41,844 nt of DNA from Streptomyces pinistramenti (GTDB lineage Bacteria > Actinomycetota > Actinomycetes > Streptomycetales > Streptomycetaceae), in contig NZ_JAJCXB010000057.1 in assembly GCF_020564935.1 (NCBI RefSeq), forward strand, positions 1-41,844. The letters are read 5' to 3'. A program made the position numbers and the translations under genes. Position 1 is the first letter of the stretch. Each line of letters starts with the position of its first letter. The notes under the pieces are model-generated. The model worked only from the letters and a program-made list of their open reading frames with translations. It made no database searches and was not told the origin of the DNA. Shown in pieces: positions 33,258 to 41,698 of the stretch.

Positions 33258-33512
33258 CGGGGCTCTCCTGTGGGTGCCGGGGCGGCGGTCCCGTTGCGGG
33301 TGCGGCGGGTCGTCGGGAGGCGTGCGGCGAGTGGTCGGGCGGTGCCGGGCGTCTCGTACCGATCGTGATCTGCCCGGTCAAAAGCCACCTGATGTGCGAC
33401 TGCTCGCATTATGTTCCTGCCCCGGAGACGATCATTCCCGGTCGATTACAGTGCTGCGCCAGAGGGCCCGTACGGCCCCGGACGGGCGATGTGGGGCTTC
33501 GGGAGGGACACA

Positions 33513-34634
33513 GTGAACGCAGCGGCAGGCAATACCGCCATCTGGGGCCGCTCCGAGCAGCAGGACTTCCGCAGCCGGGTACGCGGCTGTCTGCTCGGCG
33601 GCGCGATCGGCGACGCGCTCGGCGCGGGAATCGAGTTCGACGCGCTGGACGCCATCCGGGAGGCGCACGGCGAGGAAGGTGTGACGGACTTCGTCCCGGC
33701 CTTCGGGCGGCGCGGCGCGGTCACCGACGACACCCAGATGACCCTGTTCACCGTCGACGGCCTGATCCGTGCCCAGGTGCGCCGGGACACCGGCGCCTGG
33801 CATCCGCCCACCGATGTGCACCGCGCCTATCTGCGCTGGGCGGCCACCCAGCGCGACTGGGGCCCGGACGAGCGCAAGGAGGAGGACGGCTGGCTGGCCC
33901 GCGAGGAGTGGCTGTACGCGCGCCGGGCACCGGGCCGGGCCTGCCTCAGCGGCCTCGGCGACGAGGTCATGGGCACCCTCGACAAGCCGAAGAACCCCGA
34001 GTCCAAGGGCTGCGGCGCCGTGATGCGCTCCGCGCCGTTCGGCCTGCTGGTGGGCTGGGAGCCGCAGCTGGTCTTCCAGCTCGCCGTCGAGTGCGCGGCG
34101 CAGACCCACGGCCACCCCACCGGCTATCTGGCGGCCGGTGCCCTCGCGGTGATCAGCCATGCGCTGGCCCGCGGCGACGATCTCGACAGCGCCGTGCAGA
34201 AGGCCCTGGTGCACCTGGGCACCCGACCGGGCCACGAGGAGACCACCGACGCGCTCAAGCGGGCGCTCGGCGCCGTACGGCAGGGGATGCCGACGCCGGC
34301 CAGGGTGGAGTCGCTGGGCGAGGGCTGGACGGCCGAGGAGGCGCTGGCGATCGGCGTCTACTGCGCGCTGGTCGCCGAGGACATCCGGCACGGGCTGCTG
34401 CTGGCCGTCAACCACGGCGGCGACAGCGACTCGACCGGCGCCATCTGCGGCAACATCCTCGGCACGCTGCACGGCGAGACGGCGCTGCCGCCGGTGTGGC
34501 TGGTCGAGCTGGAGGGCCGCGACACGATCCTCCAGCTCGCCGACGACTTCGCCCTGGAGATGACCCAGGGGCCCGCCCTGCACGGCCCCGCCGGCTCGGC
34601 GCCCGGCTGGCTCGCCCGCTACCCGCGCGCGTAG
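33513..34634 (+). CDS. ADP-ribosylglycohydrolase family protein
   Basis: 373 residues. N-terminal R-V-R-G-C-L-L-G-G-A-I-G-D-A-L-G, metal site T-D-D-T-Q-M (71-76) and C-terminal metal site H-G-G-D-S-D-S-T (301-308) define the ARH/DraG fold, which removes ADP-ribose from proteins or acts on ADP-ribosyl-like N-glycosides. GTG 33513 has GGGAGGG 5 bases upstream and is preferred over the longer frame starting at 33411. It is convergent, 28 bases apart, with a sodium/solute symporter, so nucleoside or ribosyl-compound salvage is one possible context. Confidence 0.9.
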   Translation: MNAAAGNTAIWGRSEQQDFRSRVRGCLLGGAIGDALGAGIEFDALDAIREAHGEEGVTDFVPAFGRRGAVTDDTQMTLFTVDGLIRAQVRRDTGAWHPPTDVHRAYLRWAATQRDWGPDERKEEDGWLAREEWLYARRAPGRACLSGLGDEVMGTLDKPKNPESKGCGAVMRSAPFGLLVGWEPQLVFQLAVECAAQTHGHPTGYLAAGALAVISHALARGDDLDSAVQKALVHLGTRPGHEETTDALKRALGAVRQGMPTPARVESLGEGWTAEEALAIGVYCALVAEDIRHGLLLAVNHGGDSDSTGAICGNILGTLHGETALPPVWLVELEGRDTILQLADDFALEMTQGPALHGPAGSAPGWLARYPRA

Positions 34635-34662
34635 CCGTCCGGGCCCGCCGGTCCCGCATCCG

Positions 34663-36237
34663 TCAGACGGACCGCGGCACCCCGCCCTCGTCCCCCGCGG
34701 CGCCCTGCCCGGGAACCGGCAGCGCCGCCGCGCCGCCCTCGCCGTCCCCGTCGTCCCCGGAGTTGATCCGGGCCAGTACCGCGTCACGCTCCGGTGTGTC
34801 CTCGGGCTTGAGGAGGCCGATGACGAGGTACAGGACCAGCGAGGTGGCGACCGGCGAGACGATCTGGATCTGGAGCTGTAGGCCGCTCATCCCGTAGTTC
34901 GTCAGCCAGAAGGCGAAGAGGCCGGCCGCCCAGGAGACCAGCGCCGCCGTCGGCCCGGACTTGCGGCAGGACCGCAACATCCCCAGCAGGAACGGAATGG
35001 AGATCGGCCCGACGAGACCGGCGACCCATTTGATGACGACGGTGATGATGTCCTTGAACGTCGGCGAGTTGACCTGCGTCGCTATGGCCATGGACAGCGC
35101 CAGGAACGCGACCGTCGACAGCCGCGCGGCCAGCAGCCCGGCCTTGTGCGACCACCTGCGGGCCCGTTCGCCGATCCTGGGCAGGGCGGGCGCGATGTCG
35201 CGGGTGAAGACCGCGGAGATGGCGTTGGCGTCGGACGAGCACATGGCCATCGTGTGCGAGAAGAAGCCGACCACGACGAGTCCCAGCAGGCCGTGCGGCA
35301 GCAGCCGTTCGGTCAGCAGCGCGTACGCGTCGGAAGCGTCCGGCCGCTCGGCCCTGACCAGCAGCGGGGCGACCCACATGGGGAAGAAGAGGACGGCGGG
35401 CCAGACGAACCACAGGGCCGCCGAGAGCCGCGCCGAGCGCTTGGCCTGCCGGGCGTCGCGGGTGGCCATGTAGCGCTGGGCCTGGTTCCACATGCCGCCG
35501 CTGTACTCGAAGGTCTTGATGAAGAGGTAGGCGAGCAGGAAGGTCAGCGTGTACGGGCCGACGGTGGGCTCGGTGTGGCCGGCCGGCAGCCGGTCCCACA
35601 CGGTCCACAGCGAGCTGAAGCCGCCCAGTTCGCCGAGGACGGTGACCAGCATCGCGACGCCGGCCAGCAACTGGATGACGAACTGGCCCAGTTCGGTGAG
35701 CGCGTCCGCCCACAGGCCGCCGACGGTGCAGTAGATGCCGGTGATCACACCCGTGATGAGGATGCCCTGGTTGAGGGACATGCCGGTGAACACGGACAAC
35801 AGGGTGGCGATGGCCGCCCACTTGGCGCCGACGTCCACGATCTTCAGCAGCACGCCTGACCAGGCGAGCGCCTGCTGCGTCGGCAGGTTGTAGCGGCTCT
35901 TGAGGTATTCCAGCGGCGAGGCCACGTGCAGCCGCGACCGCAGCCGGTTGAGCCGCCCGGCGAACAGCTGGGCGCCGATGGCGATACCGATGGCGATGGG
36001 GAAGGACCAGGTGACGTAGGAGGTGATGCCGTACTGGTAGGAGATGCCGGCGTAACCGGTGAACATCACCGCGCTGTAGCCGGACATGTGGTGGGAGATG
36101 CCGGACAGCCACCACGGCATCCTGCCGCCGGCGGTGAAGAAGTCGCTGACGTCCTCGACGCGCTTGTGCGACCACACGCCGATCGCGACCATGACGCCGA
36201 AGTAGCCGATGAGCACGGCCCAGTCGAGACTGTTCAT
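34663..36237 (-). CDS. Sodium:solute symporter family (SSS) transporter
   Basis: 524 residues with about 13 hydrophobic helices. The first, D-W-A-V-L-I-G-Y-F-G-V-M-V, is followed by D-F-F-T-A-G-G-R-M-P-W-W, the diagnostic SSS segment after TM1. Then G-L-W-A-D-A-L-T-E-L-G-Q and a Ser/Ala-rich helix 9 with C-S-S-D-A-N-A-I-S. The last ~40 residues are a polar, acidic cytoplasmic tail. It takes up sugars, nucleosides, carboxylates or similar with Na+; the substrate cannot be told. It ends facing the ADP-ribosylglycohydrolase gene. Confidence 0.92.
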   Translation of the reverse strand: MNSLDWAVLIGYFGVMVAIGVWSHKRVEDVSDFFTAGGRMPWWLSGISHHMSGYSAVMFTGYAGISYQYGITSYVTWSFPIAIGIAIGAQLFAGRLNRLRSRLHVASPLEYLKSRYNLPTQQALAWSGVLLKIVDVGAKWAAIATLLSVFTGMSLNQGILITGVITGIYCTVGGLWADALTELGQFVIQLLAGVAMLVTVLGELGGFSSLWTVWDRLPAGHTEPTVGPYTLTFLLAYLFIKTFEYSGGMWNQAQRYMATRDARQAKRSARLSAALWFVWPAVLFFPMWVAPLLVRAERPDASDAYALLTERLLPHGLLGLVVVGFFSHTMAMCSSDANAISAVFTRDIAPALPRIGERARRWSHKAGLLAARLSTVAFLALSMAIATQVNSPTFKDIITVVIKWVAGLVGPISIPFLLGMLRSCRKSGPTAALVSWAAGLFAFWLTNYGMSGLQLQIQIVSPVATSLVLYLVIGLLKPEDTPERDAVLARINSGDDGDGEGGAAALPVPGQGAAGDEGGVPRSV

Positions 36238-36607
36238 GCCCCCTCCAGGGGTCCGCCTTGTGAACGTGGATCACTTCGCCGTGACGTCCTGTGGGGCGGT
36301 ATCCCCGTGCGGGAGCGGGGACTTCGGGGATTGAACCGTCCGTCGCGCGGGCCGGTCAAGAGGACGTGTGGTCATGGATATGAACCAGGATCAGCAAAGC
36401 GAACGATTTTGCCGTCTCTTGACTCCACGGGCCGTTGTCCCGTGCCGGACGCCGCGCCCACGATGTGCGGACACTTCGCCGGGCGCCACAGGCCCGAACA
36501 CACAGCAGTCACCCACACCACGCGTACGCCGTACGGGAGCGGGATCCCTGCGCCGGGCGGGCGCGGGCACGGGAGAGGGGGAGGGAAGCGGCCGTCGCAG
36601 GCGTCCG
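36238..36607. other. Intergenic region upstream of the symporter and downstream of the SDR
   Basis: About 370 bases. A stem-loop CACGGG-CCGTTGT-CCCGTG (36426-36444) is the only clear structure and may terminate SDR transcription. The symporter promoter must be in the left part; no motif copy and no gene are seen. Confidence 0.4.
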
Positions 36608-37393
36608 CTACCGCATCAGTTCGCCCGCGTTGACCAGCAGCGACTGCCCGGTGATGGCGCGCGCCCGGTCGGAGGCCAGGAAGACCGCGGTGTCCGCCAC
36701 ATCCGCGTCCGTCGCGAGTTCGGGCAGCGCCATCCGCTCCGTGAGCCGCTCCAGCACCTCGGACTCCGGCACCCCGTCGGCCGCCGCGGTGAAGCGGACG
36801 TACGCCTCGACCGGAGGGCCCCACATCCAGCCAGGCTGCACGGTGTTGACCCGGATCCGGTCCGGCCCCAGCTCCCGCGCCAGCGCGTACATGGCCGAGA
36901 CCAGACCCCCCTTGGACGCGGCGTAAGCGGTCTGCCGCACCTGGGAGGGGGCGGCGAGCGACGACTGGGTGCCGATCATCACGACCGCCCCGCCGCCGCG
37001 CGCCGTGAGGCCGGGCAGGCAGGCACGGGTCATCCGCAGCGTGCCGAACAGGTTGGTGTCCACGACCCGGCCCCACGTCTCGAAGTCGGCGTCCCGCAGC
37101 CCGCCGAAGTGCGAGTCCAGCGCCGCCACATGGATCACCGCGTCGATGCCGCCGAACCGCTCCACGGCGAGCGCCGCCAGCGCCGCGCACTGCGCCTCGT
37201 CCCCGATGTCCGTCACCCGCCACGCCGTCCGCGCGCCCGAAGGATCGATCCGCGACGCCGACTTCGCGAGGTTCTCCTCCGTACGGGCCCCCATGACCAC
37301 CCGCGCGCCGTCCCGCACGCAGGCCGCCGCCACCTGGTGGCCAAGCCCCGTCCCGACACCCGAGACGACGACGGTCTTGTCCCGCAGCAGCAT
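36608..37393 (-). CDS. Short-chain dehydrogenase/reductase (SDR) of the shared regulon
   Basis: 261 residues. Cofactor motif S-G-V-G-T-G-L-G (11-18), Asn114, catalytic Ser 144/145, Y157 and K161 (Y-A-A-S-K), and C-terminal G-Q-S-L-L-V-N-A-G. The usual N-A-G after strand 4 is V-A-A, a mild divergence. It interconverts an alcohol and a ketone, probably within the same pathway as the 14-21 kb genes because the variant operator at 37419 overlaps its promoter. GGGAGG precedes ATG 37393. Only moderately similar by eye to the SDR at 16.4 kb, so probably a different step. Confidence 0.9.
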   Translation of the reverse strand: MLLRDKTVVVSGVGTGLGHQVAAACVRDGARVVMGARTEENLAKSASRIDPSGARTAWRVTDIGDEAQCAALAALAVERFGGIDAVIHVAALDSHFGGLRDADFETWGRVVDTNLFGTLRMTRACLPGLTARGGGAVVMIGTQSSLAAPSQVRQTAYAASKGGLVSAMYALARELGPDRIRVNTVQPGWMWGPPVEAYVRFTAAADGVPESEVLERLTERMALPELATDADVADTAVFLASDRARAITGQSLLVNAGELMR

Positions 37394-37411
37394 GGGCGCC
37401 TCCCGGCCGGA

Positions 37412-37433
37412 TCCGTACCTGATGGGGCGTCAG
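37412..37433 (-). promoter_or_regulatory. Promoter and variant operator of the SDR gene
   Basis: On the minus strand CTGAC-GCCCC-ATCAG (37419-37433) is followed by TACGGA (37412-37417) as a -10-like hexamer. The predicted transcript starts about 12 bases before the ATG. The operator has one mismatch from the consensus. Confidence 0.65.
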
Positions 37434-37480
37434 AGTAAGTCCGTGGAACGGGAATGACCAGAGAAACAGCCGGCGCGGGA

Positions 37481-37873
37481 TCATTCCCAGGCGGAGCGCT
37501 CCGTCGCCTCGTAGCAGTACCTGACCCACTTGCCGCGGCGGTTCGGGTGCGTCGACGGCACCGCACAGAACCGGACGCGGAAGGTCGTGCCGACCGTCGC
37601 CACGTCGGTGAACTTTTCGGTGCCGTAGTCGACGGAGGCGCCGCGGGACGAGCCGCCGGTCACCTGGACGGTCACCATGCGCCGGGCTCCCCCTTGACGA
37701 GCCGGCCCCGCACGGCCCCGCAGGACGGGCTGTACCGCAGGTGCCCCGGGGCAGGCGGGCGGCGGGTCCTGGAAGAGCGGGGGAAGCACGAGCGGGGCGA
37801 GCGCGCCGACGACGGCGGTCACCACCCCCACCACCAGAGCGTGCCGCAGATGCTCCCGCAGCCGGCGGCCCAC
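37481..37873 (-). CDS. Small single-pass membrane protein
   Basis: About 130 residues from a GTG. An Arg-rich start (G-R-R-L-R-E-H-L-R-H), one membrane helix (V-V-G-V-V-T-A-V-V-G-A-L-A-P-L-V-L) and a P-rich link follow. The outer ~70-residue beta-like domain has a strongly basic patch and two of its three cysteines (R-F-C-A-V, R-Y-C-Y-E) likely paired. The start is uncertain and the ribosome site is weak. I recognise no family. Confidence 0.5.
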   Translation of the reverse strand: MGRRLREHLRHALVVGVVTAVVGALAPLVLPPLFQDPPPACPGAPAVQPVLRGRAGPARQGGARRMVTVQVTGGSSRGASVDYGTEKFTDVATVGTTFRVRFCAVPSTHPNRRGKWVRYCYEATERSAWE

Positions 37874-38062
37874 GGCCCGTATCCCGGACCGGGCGTGCCG
37901 CCGTCCGCGGCGGCGTCGGGCGGGGTGCGGCCGGTCGGGTCGGTCGGTTCTTCGTCCGAGGGCGGGCGGAGTCCACGGGGCGTGCCCGGTCCCGTGGTCG
38001 GCGCCATTACGGGACGCGGCAGGCGGACCGCGCCCCGGTTCTCCGGACCGCCCCCGACCTCC

Positions 38063-39286
38063 TCAGCCCGCCCTGCGGGCGCCGCGCAGCGCCGTGCCCA
38101 GCCGGTCCAGGCCCTCACGGATCTCGTCGGGGGAGTGCGTCACGAACGACAGCCGGACGGCCGCGAGGTCCGGCGGGCCCGCGAAGAACGGCGCACCCGG
38201 GACGTACGCGACGTCGTACCGCACCACATCGGGCAGCAGCGCCCCCGCGTCGTATCCGCCGGGCAGCGTCGCCCACACGAACATCCCGCCCGCCGGACGG
38301 TTCCAGCGCGAGCCCGCGGGCAGCGCCGCGCCAAGACCGCCGACCAGCGCGTCCCGCCGCTCCCGGTACGCGCCGCGCACCCGCGCCAGATGGGCGTCGA
38401 GATCCGCGGCCGCCAAGTACCGCGCGGCGGCCGCCTGGTCGACGGTCGAGGTGTGCAGATCGGACGCCTGCTTGGCGACGACACAGGCGGACCGCAGGGC
38501 GGCGGGCGCGCGCAGCCAGCCAAGGCGCAGGCCCGGCGCCATCACCTTGGAGAACGAACCGAGCAGCGCGGTACGGTCCTCGGCGCCAGGGAAGGACGCG
38601 ACCCACGGCACCGGCTCGCCCTCGAACCGCAGCTCGCTGTACGGATCGTCCTCCACGATCCACAGCCCGCGCCGCGCCGCGACGGAGGCGACCGCGGCCC
38701 GGCGCCCGGCGGACAGCGTCCGGCCGGTCGGGTTCTGGAAGGTCGGCACGAGGTACAGCAGCTTGGGGTTCTCGCGCGCGGCGATCCCGTCCAGCGCGGC
38801 CGGATCCAGGCCCTCGTCGTCGGTCGGCACCGGCACCACCCGGGCGCCCGCGAGCGAGAAGATCTGGAGCGCGGCCAGGTAGCAGGGATCCTCGACGAGC
38901 ACCACGTCGCCCGGCTCCAGGAGGGCCGTCGCCAGCAGCGAAAGCCCCTGCTGGGAACCGGTGGTCACCAGCAGCTCTCCGGCGTCCGTCGGCAGCCCGC
39001 GCGCGGTGGTGCGTGCCGCGACGGCCGCGCGCAGGTCCGGGTCGCCCTCGGTCGTCGAGTACTGCAAGGCGCGCTGCGGCTGCCCTTCCAGTACGTGCTG
39101 GAAGGCGGCGGCTATCCCGGCGGCGTCGAACAGCTCGGGCGCGGGCAGCCCGCCGGCGAACGAGATGACCTCGGGGCGGGCGGTGAGTGCCAGGATGTCG
39201 CGCACGGGCGAACTGCCGGTCCGCACCGCACGCGCGGCCAGGCCGGGGAGGGGGGCGGAAGCCCGGTCAAGGGGATGGTCCGTCAT
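38063..39286 (-). CDS. PLP-dependent class I/II aminotransferase
   Basis: 407 residues, fold-type I aminotransferase. Seen: F-A-G-G-L-P-A-P-E (43-51), Y-S-T-T-E-G-D-P-D-L-R, P-T-F-Q-N-P-T-G (181-188), D-D-P-Y-S-E-L (213-219), and the PLP Lys in G-S-F-S-K-V-M-A-P-G (K247). This pattern is close to alpha-aminoadipate/LysN-type and MocR C-terminal-like enzymes. No N-terminal winged helix is attached, so it is an enzyme, not a MocR regulator. Divergent from the EthD-like gene. It carries no operator on its own side, though the 39411 site is about 125 bases upstream. Confidence 0.9.
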   Translation of the reverse strand: MTDHPLDRASAPLPGLAARAVRTGSSPVRDILALTARPEVISFAGGLPAPELFDAAGIAAAFQHVLEGQPQRALQYSTTEGDPDLRAAVAARTTARGLPTDAGELLVTTGSQQGLSLLATALLEPGDVVLVEDPCYLAALQIFSLAGARVVPVPTDDEGLDPAALDGIAARENPKLLYLVPTFQNPTGRTLSAGRRAAVASVAARRGLWIVEDDPYSELRFEGEPVPWVASFPGAEDRTALLGSFSKVMAPGLRLGWLRAPAALRSACVVAKQASDLHTSTVDQAAAARYLAAADLDAHLARVRGAYRERRDALVGGLGAALPAGSRWNRPAGGMFVWATLPGGYDAGALLPDVVRYDVAYVPGAPFFAGPPDLAAVRLSFVTHSPDEIREGLDRLGTALRGARRAG

Positions 39287-39410
39287 GGCGGCTCCAATCG
39301 CTCCTACGCGGTGAGCCCGCGTCAGCTTCGGACGACAGGGAGCTTAAGCGCGGAGCCGGCCGCGCGCAGGAGCGCCCGCATGGTGAGTGACCGCCCGCGA
39401 CCCTCCCTTT

Positions 39411-39432
39411 CTGACGCCACGTCAGCTACACC
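39411..39432 (+). promoter_or_regulatory. Operator and leaderless promoter of the EthD-like gene
   Basis: CTGAC-GCCAC-GTCAG (39411-39425) is followed by TACACC (39427-39432), which ends 7 bases before the ATG at 39440. The transcript should start at or within a base of the ATG. Same architecture as the amidohydrolase promoter. Confidence 0.78.
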
Positions 39433-39439
39433 TGTCGTC

Positions 39440-40318
39440 ATGACCGGAAACGGAAACCCCCGCAACGCCGCACCGGACCCGGCCGGGGACACCCGCAGCG
39501 AGACCTACGGCGAACTGGCCGCCGTCGGCCCCTACGGCGTGCACCCCGGCCATGCGCTGATCACCATGGTCGAACCGCATCCGGGCCAGGAGCGCGCGTA
39601 CAACCGCTGGTACGAGGACGACCACTACATCGCCGGCGCGATGGCGATGCCCTGGCTCTTCGCTGGCCGCCGCTGGGTCGCCACCCGCGACCTGCAACTG
39701 CTGCGCCACCCGCAGGACTCGGCCGTCGCCCGCCCCGTCACGGCCGGCTGCTACCTGACCACCTACTGGATCACCGAGGGGCGCTACGACGACCACATGC
39801 GCTGGACCGTCGGCATCAACACCCGCCTGAACCGCGACGACCGGGTCCACCAGGCCCGTACGCATGTCTTCACGGCCTTCCAGGACCACGAGGCGACGGT
39901 CTACCGGGACGGCGCGGCGGGCCCGCGCGACTTCCACGCGCTGGACCACCCGTACGCCGGTCTGGTCCTGGAAGTGATCGACACGGACGGGCCCGAGCGG
40001 CGGGCCGAGCTGCTGGCGTGGCTGCGGGAAAGCCATCTGCCGCGGCGGCTCGCGGGGTCGGCGGCGGCGATGGTGACCGTCTTCCGGCCGACGCCGCTGC
40101 CCGCCGACCGGATGGCGTACGTGCGGCAGGTCGAGGGTGTCGACACCCGGCTGACGCTGCTGTGGTTCCTCCAGCAGGATCCGCGGGAGGTCTGGGACGA
40201 CGGCTTCGCCGATCTGGGCGCGGAGGTCGCCGCGTCCGGGCGGGGGCGGGTCGAGCTGGTCGCGCCCTTCATCCCGACCGTCCCCGGCACCGACCGGTAT
40301 GTGTCCGAACTGCGGTGA
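39440..40318 (+). CDS. Uncharacterised duplicated ferredoxin-like (EthD/dimeric alpha-beta barrel) protein
   Basis: 292 residues. After a ~30-residue polar lead there are two similar alpha/beta halves: one begins H-A-L-I-T-M-V-E and has N-R-W-Y-E-D-D-H-Y, the other begins A-G-L-V-L-E-V-I. EthD-like and related small barrels stabilise or act on oxygenated intermediates. The W-Y-E-D-D-H-Y motif resembles the F-x-x-W-(W/Y)-x-x-x-H of that family. It is strongly linked to the catabolic regulon by its operator and leaderless promoter, so a role in handling a pathway intermediate is likely but unproven. The frame is open for 2 kb upstream, which is not coding. Confidence 0.8.
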   Translation: MTGNGNPRNAAPDPAGDTRSETYGELAAVGPYGVHPGHALITMVEPHPGQERAYNRWYEDDHYIAGAMAMPWLFAGRRWVATRDLQLLRHPQDSAVARPVTAGCYLTTYWITEGRYDDHMRWTVGINTRLNRDDRVHQARTHVFTAFQDHEATVYRDGAAGPRDFHALDHPYAGLVLEVIDTDGPERRAELLAWLRESHLPRRLAGSAAAMVTVFRPTPLPADRMAYVRQVEGVDTRLTLLWFLQQDPREVWDDGFADLGAEVAASGRGRVELVAPFIPTVPGTDRYVSELR

Positions 40319-40408
40319 GCGGACAGGGGCGAGCCCCCTCGGCCGGGACGGCGATCCAGTCGAGAGGGCCCGATTCTGCGGTACTGCGGTCCTGCGGTGG
40401 TGCCCGGG

Positions 40409-40618
40409 TCAGGCCAGGTCGAACGTGCCACCGGCAACGTCCGAAACGAAGGTGCTCCAGGCGGAGTTGTCGAACGTGAGGCGGGCGCCTTCGGGGTCCT
40501 TCGAGTCACGCACCGCGATGGCTTCGGCGGTCGGCACGGCGATTTCGACGCAGGCGCCGTTGCCGCCTGAGTACGAGGACTTCGTCCAGGAGAATGCGGA
40601 ATTAGGCTGCATATCCAT
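40409..40618 (-). CDS. DUF397 protein
   Basis: 69 residues: W-T-K-S-S-Y-S-G-G-N-G-A-C-V-E-I-A near the start and V-R-D-S-K-D-P-E-G-A-R-L-T-F later, ending W-S-T-F-V-S-D-V-A-G-G. This is the standard DUF397 pattern, found in Streptomyces next to WhiJ-like XRE regulators and thought to work with them in development and antibiotic control. GGAG precedes the ATG. It lies 213 bases downstream of the XRE gene on the same strand. Confidence 0.93.
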   Translation of the reverse strand: MDMQPNSAFSWTKSSYSGGNGACVEIAVPTAEAIAVRDSKDPEGARLTFDNSAWSTFVSDVAGGTFDLA

Positions 40619-40831
40619 GTTTGCTCCGACTCACTCTGAGTTGCCGCGGATTCGGTAGTGCTGACGCTACGCGCCAACATCGCTTGCGGCAGGCAGAGTT
40701 CACCCGTCCGAACGGTATGTGCCTTGATCTCTTTTCGCGGGGGGCGGGCCAGGTGTACCGTGCGGAACTTTCTACCGGAAGCGCTGATTCCGGCCCTGGC
40801 GCGCCCACCGCGAACGCGCAGTCGTGCCCGG

Positions 40832-41698
40832 TCAGTTCGAGGCGTCCGCGTGCCGCTTGGCGGCGACGGCGATGAACTCCCGGCTCTGTTCGGCGCTCAA
40901 CGCCTGTGCCCGCAAATGCTCGTACATGATCGTGTACTTGTTGACGTCGTTGGTTTTCTCCAGATACAGATCGCTCGTGACGCCCTCGATATAGACCACG
41001 CTCGAATCGGCGGCATCGTCGAATTCGAGAATCGAGAACGTCCCCGACATTCCGGCGTGCGCCCCGGTGTCGTACGGCAGCACCTGCACCGTCACATGCG
41101 GCAGATGACTCACCTCGACGAGATGCTCCAGCTGTTCGCGCATGATCAGGTGGCTGCCCACCACGCGCCGCAGCGCGCTCTCGTCCAGCACCACCCACAG
41201 CCGCAGCGGCTTCTCCCGGTCGTTGACCCGCTCCTGGCGCCGCAGCCGCACCTGGATGCGCTTCTCCAACTGGTCGGCCGCCAGCTCGGGAACCGCGCCG
41301 GGGATGACCGCCTCGGCGTAATTGGGCGTCTGCAGCAGACCGGGAACCAGCAGCGACTCGTAGACCCGCAGCGAGGCCGCCTCGGTCTCCAGACCGATGT
41401 AGACGCTGTACGGGATGTCGCCGAACGCGTGCCACCAGCCCTGCTGACGCGAGTCCTTGGCCATCTGCATGAGCGATTCGACTATGCGGTGATCGTCCAC
41501 CTCGTAGACGCCGCACAGGTCGCGGACGTCACGCTGGCTGATACTGCGACGGCCGTTCTCCAGCCGGCTGATCTTCGACTGGGAGACGAGCAGCCGCTCG
41601 GCCACCTCTTCCGCCGTCAGGCCCTTGAGCTCCCGGAGCCTGCGCAGCTCCTGGCCCAACCGGCGTCGTCTGACGGTGGGGTTGACATGGGACGCCAC
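40832..41698 (-). CDS. WhiJ-type XRE regulator with DUF5753 domain
   Basis: 288 residues from GTG 41698, which has a strong GGAGGTG upstream; the longer frame to 41803 is not needed. The N-terminal helix-turn-helix (L-G-Q-E-L-R-R-L-R-E-L-K-G, then V-S-Q-S-K-I-S-R-L-E-N-G-R-R-S-I) is followed by the ~180-residue DUF5753 domain with P-G-L-L-Q-T-P-N-Y-A and V-T-V-Q-V-L-P-Y-D-T-G-A-H. Together with the DUF397 gene it forms a classic regulator/small-partner pair that modulates development or secondary metabolism in streptomycetes. Regulated genes cannot be inferred. Confidence 0.93.
   Translation of the reverse strand: MASHVNPTVRRRRLGQELRRLRELKGLTAEEVAERLLVSQSKISRLENGRRSISQRDVRDLCGVYEVDDHRIVESLMQMAKDSRQQGWWHAFGDIPYSVYIGLETEAASLRVYESLLVPGLLQTPNYAEAVIPGAVPELAADQLEKRIQVRLRRQERVNDREKPLRLWVVLDESALRRVVGSHLIMREQLEHLVEVSHLPHVTVQVLPYDTGAHAGMSGTFSILEFDDAADSSVVYIEGVTSDLYLEKTNDVNKYTIMYEHLRAQALSAEQSREFIAVAAKRHADASN

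Noticed and set aside
34660..34676. CCGTCAGACGG near the symporter stop as another operator
   Set aside because: Lacks the CTGAC arm at the right spacing and lies at a gene end.
36325..36345. GATTGAACC as a tRNA T-loop
   Set aside because: Flanking bases cannot form a T-stem or the rest of a cloverleaf.
38063..39286. Aminotransferase as a MocR-type transcription factor
   Set aside because: No N-terminal GntR winged helix is attached.
37454..39439. Long 5' extension of the EthD-like frame
   Set aside because: Runs antisense through the aminotransferase and membrane-protein genes; the real start is the leaderless ATG at 39440.
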